From Enterococcus diestrammenae (GTDB lineage: Bacteria; Bacillota; Bacilli; Lactobacillales; Enterococcaceae): a stretch of 64,000 bases of DNA. A program made the position numbers and the translations under genes. Below the pieces are notes generated by a model. It saw nothing but the letters and a program-made list of their open reading frames with translations. It was not told the origin of the DNA and made no database searches. Position 1 is the stretch's first letter; every line of letters starts with the position of its first letter. Shown piece by piece: positions 9,234-15,260 of this stretch. The stretch lies in the NCBI RefSeq assembly GCF_009933255.1, contig NZ_MAEI01000052.1:1-64000 (forward strand), in the 5' to 3' direction.

Positions 9234-10115
9234 TTAATGCTCATAATGGCGAATGAACAAATCTTCCAGAGTCGGAGGCACGACTTCAAACTTCGTCACT
9301 TTAAGTTGACTACTAGCGGCCAACAAGGTATTCAGGTGTTGATTATCAATCGAAAATGTCGCTTGTTGCCCTTTTTGGACAAAGTCATGGACCCCTTGCA
9401 CTTGTGACAATACCGCAATATCTCCTTGAGTCGCTACCGTCACCGTCGAGCGAGTCAAATGACGCATTTCATCTAGTGTACCGCTTTCCACTACTTTGCC
9501 ATCACGAATGATCACGACTTTATCCGCCAAACGTTCCACTTCACTGAGTATATGCGAGGACAACAAAATTGATTTGCCCGCCTGCTTCAATTTTTCGACT
9601 TCTTCTTGGAACACAGCTTCCATCAAAGGATCTAATCCCGAGGTCGGTTCATCTAAAATATACAATTCTGATTCCACCGACAAAGCTGCAATCAAGCCCA
9701 CTTTTTGCCGGTTACCTTTGGAATAACTCTTGGCTTTTTTCTTAGGGTCCAACTCAAACTTTTGAATCAGCCGCTCGCGAGTTGCCTGATCGCCACCACC
9801 ATGGAGTTTCATGAACAAATCAATAATTTCGCCACCAGTGAGATTGCCCCACAAAGCCACATCCCCTGGGACATATGACAAGTCTTTGTGTATCTCAATA
9901 CTATCTTTCCACGCATCTTTGCCAAAAACCGTCACTTCACCAGCATCTTTTTTAATAATCCCAAGAATCGTCCGGATCGTAGTGGATTTACCAGCACCAT
10001 TGGGTCCGATAAAGCCGACGACTTCCCCACAATTTACTGAAAAGCTAACATCTTTTAACGCTTGAAATTTACCAAAACTTTTTTGTAACCCAACAACTTT
10101 GACAATCTCTTCCAT
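9234..10115 (-). CDS. ABC exporter ATP-binding protein
   Basis: 293 aa ABC ATPase. Walker A GPNGAGKS at 37-44, a signature motif in the form YSKGNRQK (a variant common in ABC-2 drug exporters), Walker B followed by DEPTSGLDP, and an H-loop after LLSSHIL. A C-terminal extension of about 70 aa follows the nucleotide-binding fold. ATG with GTGAGGGA upstream. It drives the permease encoded directly downstream; the pair resembles DrrA-type exporters. Confidence 0.92.
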   Translation of the reverse strand: MEEIVKVVGLQKSFGKFQALKDVSFSVNCGEVVGFIGPNGAGKSTTIRTILGIIKKDAGEVTVFGKDAWKDSIEIHKDLSYVPGDVALWGNLTGGEIIDLFMKLHGGGDQATRERLIQKFELDPKKKAKSYSKGNRQKVGLIAALSVESELYILDEPTSGLDPLMEAVFQEEVEKLKQAGKSILLSSHILSEVERLADKVVIIRDGKVVESGTLDEMRHLTRSTVTVATQGDIAVLSQVQGVHDFVQKGQQATFSIDNQHLNTLLAASSQLKVTKFEVVPPTLEDLFIRHYEH

Positions 10116-10257
10116 TTTTAAAATCCCTCACTTTTTTAATTAAACTGGATTGGCTATCAGCAGAAGTTTTAAACCAAAGTTTCTTTTCGGGTCCAATATT
10201 ATGCTTGTTTAGACCCTTTGTCAACGAATACGAGCCATAATTTTAAACTATTTTTTC

Positions 10258-10286
10258 TTTGCGGTTCAGAAAAAACGCGTTATAAT
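10258..10286 (+). promoter_or_regulatory. Promoter of the TetR gene
   Basis: A consensus -10 box TATAAT at 10281-10286 with a weak -35 (TTTGCG, 10258-10263) at 17-base spacing, 14 bases before the TetR start. The 184-base divergent region presumably also holds the exporter promoter and the TetR operator, but no clear palindrome was identified. Confidence 0.65.
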
Positions 10287-10299
10287 ATAGGAAGAATAA

Positions 10300-10935
10300 A
10301 TGAATGAGAAGGTGACGTCTTTGAACGGCTTTGAAAAGCGTACCGCTAAAAAGAAAGCCCAAGTTCTCCAAGCTGCTTTCGAACTGATGAACACCCCAGC
10401 TGGCGTTGCAGGTTTGACTATGAGCGCCGTTGCTGAACGCTCCCACACCGCCAAGGCAACGATTTTTAAATATTTTGAAAGTAAGGAAAATCTGATCCAA
10501 GAAGTTTTTCTGCACTTTATCGAACAGATGCGTGCCAAAGCGACAGAAGAACTCGCAATCCCCCGTCCCTTTGAAGAACAGCTGATGACCATGGCGCGTC
10601 TAAAAACTGAGATGTTGGAACAAGTTGGTGACCAATTTTACCAAGATTTAATGAGCTACTATACCAAAAAGGATGCTTCTCCATTTGCCCAAGCGATGGA
10701 AGAGTATACCCAAAATTCTTACAATTTGATGTTGGACCTTTTCCATCAAGGTCGCAAAGAAGGTAAAATTGACCTTAAATATTCCGATGAATTTCTGATG
10801 ATTTATATGCAAGCCATGATTGAAGGGGTGACTCAACCAACGATTTACCAGAAGATTAAAGTCAACTACACAGAAAATTGGACTGAGATGCTATTAAAAT
10901 CACTTGCTCCAAGTCCTCGAGGTGAACAAAAATGA
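10300..10935 (+). CDS. TetR/AcrR-family transcriptional regulator
   Basis: 211 aa. The N-terminal TetR DNA-binding domain covers about residues 15-60 (helix-turn-helix around LTMSAVAERSHTAKATIFKYFESKENLI), followed by an all-helical ligand domain. ATG at 10300 follows AGGAAG; an in-frame TTG at 10321 has an AAGGTGA site and cannot be excluded. Divergent from the ABC-2 exporter, which it very likely controls, and overlapping by four bases (ATGA) with the acetyltransferase pseudogene. Confidence 0.88.
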   Translation: MNEKVTSLNGFEKRTAKKKAQVLQAAFELMNTPAGVAGLTMSAVAERSHTAKATIFKYFESKENLIQEVFLHFIEQMRAKATEELAIPRPFEEQLMTMARLKTEMLEQVGDQFYQDLMSYYTKKDASPFAQAMEEYTQNSYNLMLDLFHQGRKEGKIDLKYSDEFLMIYMQAMIEGVTQPTIYQKIKVNYTENWTEMLLKSLAPSPRGEQK

Positions 10936-11441
10936 TTCCCCCTTACCAACTTCGTGCCATGACGGCATCCGATATTTCTGCAATCGATAACCAATTTCTA
11001 AAGCAACATTGGGGTTCCCGTCATGAGGTCTTGACCGACTATTTTAAGCAACAACAAACTGGTCAACGCTGGGTCTTTATCGCTGAAACTGCAGGGGAAG
11101 TCGCAGGTTATGTCACTTTGCTCCCCTCCGCCTTACATGGTCCTTTTGTAAACCGCTACCCTGAGATTGCTGATTTTAATGTTTTCGAAGCCTTTCAACG
11201 ACAAGGAATCGGTAATCGACTACTACAACAGACGGAAAACACTGCTAAAAGCTTTTCTGACATAGTCACTTTAGGTGTCGGCCTCCATCCTGGCTATGGC
11301 CCAGCCCAACGTCTCTAATGTAAACGCGGTTACCTTCCCGATGGCTCTGGCGTCTGGTACCACAACCGCAGACTAGCTATGGGCGAGCCTTGTCGCAATG
11401 ATGATGACCTAGTCTTATATCTCGCTAAAAGACTGCGGTAA
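10932..11441 (+). pseudogene. GNAT acetyltransferase interrupted by an in-frame stop
   Basis: The first 128 codons encode a GNAT fold, including the acetyl-CoA loop FEAFQRQGIGNRLL near residues 87-100. The frame is then closed by TAA at 11316-11318. In the same frame, with no shift, 40 further codons read CKRGYLPDGSGVWYHNR and onward to a TAA at 11439-11441, which is the conserved GNAT C-terminus (usual form LY-x-K-RGY-x-PDG). The TAA stands where Tyr (TAT) is expected, so one base change explains it. It overlaps the TetR gene by four bases, so it belonged to that operon. Either a recent nonsense mutation or a sequencing error. Confidence 0.85.
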
Positions 11442-11458
11442 CTCAATTATTTTAGGTC

Positions 11459-11564
11459 AAATTCCAACTTTTTCGGGCACTACAATGACGGCATGATAAG
11501 CCACTCAATTCCTGAACCATCAGGCTTTTTTGGAGCTTAATTTTTATAAGTTCTTTATCATGAA
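11459..11564 (+). repeat. Intergenic repeat module A, copy 1
   Basis: About 105 bp, one of five related copies (others start at 15119, 30632, 40751, 54605). Shared landmarks are TTTTCGGGC, ACAATGACGGCATGATA, GCCACT-AATT, a short hairpin and TATAAGTTCTTTATC. In this copy the hairpin is CCTGA-acca-TCAGG followed by seven-base CTTTTTT. It lies between the acetyltransferase pseudogene and the nusG terminator. Confidence 0.85.
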
Positions 11565-11611
11565 AAAACAGCTTTAGCTCCTCAATTTCAGAGGTAGCTA
11601 AAGCTGTTTTT
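11564..11611. terminator. Bidirectional terminator after nusG
   Basis: Stem CAGCTTTAGCT / AGCTAAAGCTG extended by CCTC/GAGG, with A and T runs on both flanks. It ends the minus-strand nusG transcript and may also stop plus-strand transcription leaving module A. Confidence 0.88.
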
Positions 11612-11676
11612 AACATATTCAGTGATTATTGCCTATCATTTCACAACGAATAATCAACCGTGGAAAAGAGTACTCC

Positions 11677-12219
11677 TTACAAGCTATCGACTTGATCAAA
11701 GTCTAATTCGGCACTGGTTTCCCGACCAAACATTTCCACCGCAACTTTTAGTTTTTGGCGTTCTTCATCAACTTCCGTCACTTGACCTTCCATACCAGCG
11801 AAAGCCCCTTCGATGATTTGGACAGTATCTCCGACAGCGACATCCAAATCGCTTTGACGGGTGCTCATGCCGATTGTCCGCAAGATATGGTTGATTTCTT
11901 CTTGCAATAATGGTGCCGGCTTACTACCTGCCCCATGAGAGCCGACAAAGCCAGTAACACCAGGGGTATTACGGACAATATACCAAGACTCATCAGTCAT
12001 TACCATTTCCACCAAAACATAACCTGGGAAAGTTTTATGAACGATTTCTTTTTCTTTGCCGTTTTTAACTTCTTTTTCCGTTTCTTCAGGTACTACCACT
12101 CGGAAAATGTAGTCCCCCATCCCCATACTTTGGGCCCGGGATTCTAAGTTAGCTTTGACTTTATTTTCATAGCCAGAATACGTGTGCAACACGTACCAAT
12201 TGCGTTCAAATGATTCCAT
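11677..12219 (-). CDS. nusG: Transcription termination/antitermination protein NusG
   Basis: 180 aa. N-terminal NGN domain opens with WYVLHTYSGYENKVKANLE; the C-terminal KOW domain is near residues 127-180 (VAVGDTVQIIEGAFAGMEGQ). It binds RNA polymerase and, with NusA and ribosomal partners, controls pausing and coupling to translation. ATG preceded by a GGAGT-type site. It follows secE by 100 bases in the order rpmG-secE-nusG, the usual Firmicutes arrangement. A hairpin between secE and nusG may modulate readthrough. Confidence 0.98.
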   Translation of the reverse strand: MESFERNWYVLHTYSGYENKVKANLESRAQSMGMGDYIFRVVVPEETEKEVKNGKEKEIVHKTFPGYVLVEMVMTDESWYIVRNTPGVTGFVGSHGAGSKPAPLLQEEINHILRTIGMSTRQSDLDVAVGDTVQIIEGAFAGMEGQVTEVDEERQKLKVAVEMFGRETSAELDFDQVDSL

Positions 12220-12244
12220 TTGTAGGACTCCTATCCTTGGGAAA

Positions 12245-12285
12245 ATAAAAAAACCTCAGTCACCCGAAGTTTTTCTTCACTGGTA
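12245..12285 (-). terminator. Possible attenuating hairpin between secE and nusG
   Basis: On the minus strand CAGTGAAG-aaaaa-CTTC-gggtg-ACTG is followed by AGG and seven T. The stem has a bulge, so it is weaker than the other terminators here. It would give partial termination before nusG. Confidence 0.4.
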
Positions 12286-12319
12286 TTATAGCATCCTTTA
12301 AGAAAACTCGCCAGTTAAA

Positions 12320-12490
12320 TTATTTTAAAATCAGACCGAACAAGGCTTGAATCGCCGAGTCCATAATAAAGAACATCAACCCAAAGATGATGGATGTCTC
12401 GATGACCACTAGCGTATCTTTACGCAATTCTTTCTTGGTTGGCCATGTCACGTTTTTCATTTCCGCGATGACGCTTTTCAAAAATTTCAT
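12320..12490 (-). CDS. secE: Preprotein translocase subunit SecE
   Basis: 56 aa, one membrane segment (VIETSIIFGLMFFIMDSAIQ) after the conserved amphipathic motif VTWPTKKEL. This is the short single-segment form of Gram-positive bacteria. The ATG at 12490 has GGGAGGG upstream; a longer open frame upstream runs into rpmG and is not used. SecE stabilises SecY in the translocase. Confidence 0.96.
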   Translation of the reverse strand: MKFLKSVIAEMKNVTWPTKKELRKDTLVVIETSIIFGLMFFIMDSAIQALFGLILK

Positions 12491-12519
12491 CAGTAACCCT
12501 CCCACTAGGCAAATAAATG

Positions 12520-12672
12520 TTATTTTGTTTCCCGATGCAACGTATATTGGTTGCAATATTTACAGAATTTATTAATTTCGAGGCGTTCGCCTTTTTTTCC
12601 TTCGCTCACAGATTTTGTATAGTTCCGAGAGCCACAGACAGAGCAGGCCAAAGCTGCTTTTTTTGTCGCCAT
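12520..12672 (-). CDS. rpmG: Ribosomal protein L33 (zinc-ribbon form)
   Basis: 50 aa, too short for a length-filtered gene call. The protein begins [13 protein letters not shown] and ends [10 protein letters not shown]. Two CxxC pairs, CSVC at 10-13 and CKYC at 37-40, form the zinc-binding C-plus type of L33. A GAGGAAACGAT site precedes the ATG. It lies 29 bases upstream of secE in the standard rpmG-secE-nusG order. Confidence 0.95.
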   Translation of the reverse strand: MATKKAALACSVCGSRNYTKSVSEGKKGERLEINKFCKYCNQYTLHRETK

Positions 12673-12730
12673 ATCGTTTCCTCTTTCTTCAAACCAAAAG
12701 TACCTAAACCGTTACAATTAAAAATACCAC

Positions 12731-12764
12731 GAAAAAAAAGAAGCGTCAAGGTAAGCCCGACGCC
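12731..12764 (-). terminator. Terminator of queT
   Basis: On the minus strand GCGTC-gggcttacctt-GACGC is followed by TTC and eight T. It begins 17 bases past the queT stop and separates it from rpmG. Confidence 0.85.
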
Positions 12765-12780
12765 GCCATTTAAAGATTTC

Positions 12781-13293
12781 TTAAAATCGATCAGCAAAAT
12801 GTAGTTTGCTATTTAGCAAATACAGCAAAGGTGCCGTAAGTACCAGTACGATCGCTTCACTTAAGGCCAACGTTCCATAAGTAGCCCAAAATGGTGCCGC
12901 TGCAGTGATGTGCAACATGATTGCAATCAAGAACATACTAGCTGTGAAAAACAACGTGTTAGCTGCTAAGCGTAGTTTTGGATTAGCGATTTTCTTTTGC
13001 AAAAGGCTAGTCGCTGTCAAGGCCAACAATGTCTGCCCTCCACCAAAAAGCACATCCATCATGCCGTAGCCAAACAAAGCATTGTATAGGACACAGCCCA
13101 AAAAGATTCCCCATAAAAATTTCTTGTTAAAAACTACCAAATGATTGAGGGCCTCAGAAATTCGAAACTGGACCGGTCCAGCAGCGAAAGGCGTGATCAA
13201 GGACAGCGCGACATAAAGAGCCGCCACCACCCCATTGATGGTTAGCACACGGACGTTTGAGAGCGTGCCTGTTCGGTTGATTTTTTCTTGCAT
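12781..13293 (-). CDS. queT: QueT-family queuosine precursor transporter
   Basis: 170 aa membrane protein with five to six hydrophobic segments, the S-component (ECF substrate-binding subunit) size. The opening TINGVVAALYVALSLITPFAAGPVQFRISEALN is typical of the QueT/COG4708 family, in which the Gln-Phe-Arg-Ile-Ser-Glu stretch is conserved. It should bind queuine or a 7-deazaguanine precursor and work with a shared ECF energizing module not found here. ATG with AAGGA upstream. A preQ1-I riboswitch directly before it supports the assignment. Confidence 0.93.
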   Translation of the reverse strand: MQEKINRTGTLSNVRVLTINGVVAALYVALSLITPFAAGPVQFRISEALNHLVVFNKKFLWGIFLGCVLYNALFGYGMMDVLFGGGQTLLALTATSLLQKKIANPKLRLAANTLFFTASMFLIAIMLHITAAAPFWATYGTLALSEAIVLVLTAPLLYLLNSKLHFADRF

Positions 13294-13309
13294 TGTTTTT
13301 TCCTTCTTT

Positions 13310-13353
13310 CTCCTAGTTTTGATAACGCGGGATGGTAGTTAAACGAACCGCGG
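13310..13353 (-). promoter_or_regulatory. PreQ1-I riboswitch
   Basis: Minus-strand RNA: stem CGCGG / CCGCG (five pairs), loop TTC-GTTT-AACTACCATC, then an A-rich tail TTATCAAAACTAGGAG. Loop GTTT can pair with tail AAAC to form the H-type pseudoknot, at the same place as UAG/CUA pairing in the Bacillus queC aptamer. The tail runs into AGGAGA and the queT ribosome site, so ligand binding should block translation. Confidence 0.85.
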
Positions 13354-13377
13354 GGACATCTCCCAATTACGAAAGCC

Positions 13378-13386
13378 AGTATAGCA
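13378..13386 (-). promoter_or_regulatory. Extended -10 promoter of queT
   Basis: TGCTATACT on the minus strand, an extended -10 (TGn plus TATACT), 25 bases before the riboswitch aptamer. No good -35 at 17 bases, which is acceptable for extended -10 promoters. Confidence 0.6.
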
Positions 13387-13565
13387 GATTTATGCAGGAA
13401 AAGAAATCTTTTCGCCAATACTTTACGACAGACTCCCTTAATAGTTAAAAAAACTAAAATGGCTTTTTTAATTAAAAAACAGTTCAAACGCTCACTTTAC
13501 TCTAGCTAAGCGACGGGCTATTGTTTAAATTACCTTTAAGCATCCCTGCACACTTTTGTAAGGGG

Positions 13566-13910
13566 TTGCAAAAAGTCTTGGAATATGGTATAAAATAGGT
13601 GTAAGGGGTCATAGGAATTCCCAGTAAGTGCAGCAAGCAACAAAGGCACCAAATAAACTGCAAGAACAGAATTGTTATGAACGAACAAAGAGCAAAGGAC
13701 GTGGGAATTTGAGTAACTCCTTACTAATTGAACCGGTCTAGTGAGTGTAGCCAATTGATACAAGTGGACATCAGAACCTTGTAACAAAAAAAGGCAAGTA
13801 CCGAAGAAACACCAAAACACACTCACTAGGCTATTTTTGTACCCAAAATTGCTAAATTCGCTCATGAGATTCGCCTGACCTACTGGGTTAAGGAGAATCT
13901 TTTTCTTTGA
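13566..13910 (+). ncRNA. Candidate structured non-coding RNA of unknown family
   Basis: A good promoter (TTGCAA 13566-13571, 17-base spacer, TATAAA 13589-13594) would start RNA near 13601. The RNA begins GTAAGGGGTCA and can pair over about 20 bases with the stretch ending AGTAACTCCTTAC at 13725. A second domain is closed by CTAGTGAGTGT (13739) and ACACTCACTAG. A terminator-like hairpin AGATTC...GAATCT with TTTTTC ends it near 13910. No open frame with a ribosome site fits. It is unlike RNase P RNA, tmRNA, SRP RNA or a T-box as far as I can judge. Promoter and structure are seen; transcription is inferred. Confidence 0.55.
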
Positions 13911-14073
13911 AATCTGAAAAACCTCTGTTAAAATACATCCACGTAAGGCTAGGCACTTTTTTTATGTCCAATGCATGATCTATCGGCATTTTCGGCTCGT
14001 TTTTGCCTGATTCTCCCCGCTTTGAACAGTGTCGCAAGCCTATCTATGAATGAGAACGGAGACTTAACCGACC
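13911..14073 (+). promoter_or_regulatory. Leader region of the lipid kinase gene with probable promoter
   Basis: TTGAAA followed after 16 bases by TAAAAT (about 13908-13935) forms a plausible promoter for the kinase gene at 14074. The leader also contains GGCTAGGCAC followed by seven T, which has no clear stem. Confidence 0.45.
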
Positions 14074-15057
14074 ATGAAATTTCATTTTCATCTATTGATT
14101 AATCAGGCTTCCGGCAGTGGTCGGGGTCAAAAAGTCGGTGATAAAATCATCACCCTTTTGCAAGAAAATCAATTTGAACATACCTTATACTACACAGAAT
14201 ACGCTGGCCATGAACAAGAAATCATTCGCCAATTGGTCAACACTGAGACACTACAAGCTTGGGACCCCCAAAACCCAGCACTAACTGCTGACCAGCCATT
14301 CCCCCTATTGATGGTGATAGGTGGCGATGGTACGCTTCATCAAGTACTTAACGAACTTTATCACCTCAGCGTCGACTATCCTGTCAGTTACATTCCCGGC
14401 GGTTCAGGGAATGATTTCGCCCGAGGGATTGGCCTCTCCCGCCAACCAGAAAAAGCCTTCTGGCAAATCGTCAAGGCCCAAGAGCCTACCAAAATCAATA
14501 CGCTCTTTTACAACGAGGAAATCAAAGCTGAAAAAGGCGTGGTAATTAACAATGTCGGGATTGGTTTAGATGCAGCCATCGTCAATGCGACAAACACCTC
14601 CTTTGCCAAAAAAGAACTTAATAAGTACAACCTTGGCTCTTTAGCTTACATTTCATCGATTCTTAAAGTCTTATTCACTCAAAAAGGCTTTCCCATTTTA
14701 GTAGAAGTAAATGGCACTGAGCATAGTTTCAAAAAAGCTTTTTTGTGTACCACCACCAACCATCCTTACTTTGGCGGAGGAGTAGCCATTGCCCCCATGG
14801 CCAAAGCGGATAAAAACAATATCGATCTCGTAGTTATCGAGCGTATCGCCATGTTTAAAATCTTTTGGCTGATTATCAAATTGATTCGCAAAACCCATAC
14901 CAACTCAAAATACTATCATCACTTTAACAGTAGCAAATTGCGTATTGTTTCCACCATCCCTCAATACGGCCAAGCTGATGGTGAAGTCATGGGGGAACGA
15001 CCTTTTGATATCACTTTTACCACTAGGCCACAAATGATTTGGTATAAAAAAGAGTGA
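14074..15057 (+). CDS. Diacylglycerol kinase-family lipid kinase (DagK/YegS type)
   Basis: 327 aa. The nucleotide-binding loop GGDGTLHQVLNEL begins at residue 83, and GGSGNDFARG follows at about 110; both mark the DAGK catalytic domain. The C-terminal half forms the beta-sandwich domain. The enzyme phosphorylates diacylglycerol or a related lipid at the membrane; in Firmicutes DgkB recycles diacylglycerol from lipoteichoic acid synthesis. The ATG has a GGAG site at longer than usual spacing. Stand-alone gene between the candidate RNA and recD2. Confidence 0.88.
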   Translation: MKFHFHLLINQASGSGRGQKVGDKIITLLQENQFEHTLYYTEYAGHEQEIIRQLVNTETLQAWDPQNPALTADQPFPLLMVIGGDGTLHQVLNELYHLSVDYPVSYIPGGSGNDFARGIGLSRQPEKAFWQIVKAQEPTKINTLFYNEEIKAEKGVVINNVGIGLDAAIVNATNTSFAKKELNKYNLGSLAYISSILKVLFTQKGFPILVEVNGTEHSFKKAFLCTTTNHPYFGGGVAIAPMAKADKNNIDLVVIERIAMFKIFWLIIKLIRKTHTNSKYYHHFNSSKLRIVSTIPQYGQADGEVMGERPFDITFTTRPQMIWYKKE

Positions 15058-15067
15058 CCATAAGAAA

Positions 15068-15089
15068 GGCTGAACAAACTTGTTCAGCT
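15068..15089 (+). terminator. Weak hairpin after the lipid kinase gene
   Basis: GGCTGAACAA / TTGTTCAGC stem starting 11 bases past the stop, but with no real T run after it. May be a 3' stabilising hairpin. Confidence 0.4.
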
Positions 15090-15118
15090 CTCGAGAATTA
15101 AGGCGAAACTGACACATG

Positions 15119-15222
15119 AAATTTCACCTTTTTCGGGCGTCACAATGTCGGCATGATAGGCCACTTAATTACTGATATATCGAGCTTTTTGGAACTTATT
15201 TTTTATAAGTTCTTTATCTATT
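15119..15222 (+). repeat. Intergenic repeat module A, copy 2
   Basis: Full-length copy: ATTTCACC, TTTTTCGGGC, GTCGGCATGATAGGCC, a GATATATC palindrome in place of the hairpin, then TATAAGTTCTTTATC. It directly abuts the A-rich left side of the recD2 terminator. Confidence 0.87.
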
Positions 15223-15223
15223 A

Positions 15224-15260
15224 AAAAAACCGGACTGCAATTTTGCCAGTCCGGTTTTTT
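15224..15260. terminator. Bidirectional terminator after recD2
   Basis: CCGGACTG / CAGTCCGG stem with a nine-base loop, A run on one side and T run on the other. It overlaps the recD2 stop codon region. Confidence 0.9.

Noticed and set aside
13536..13865. 109-aa minus-strand open frame opposite the candidate RNA
   Set aside because: No ribosome site, odd composition, and it lies across strong inverted repeats and a plus-strand promoter.
13920..13965. Sequence GTTAAAATACATCC...AAGGCTAGGCAC with a T run looks like part of a Cas9 tracrRNA
   Set aside because: There is no anti-repeat partner, no CRISPR array and no cas gene in the window, and the tracrRNA stem-loops are missing. Chance similarity.
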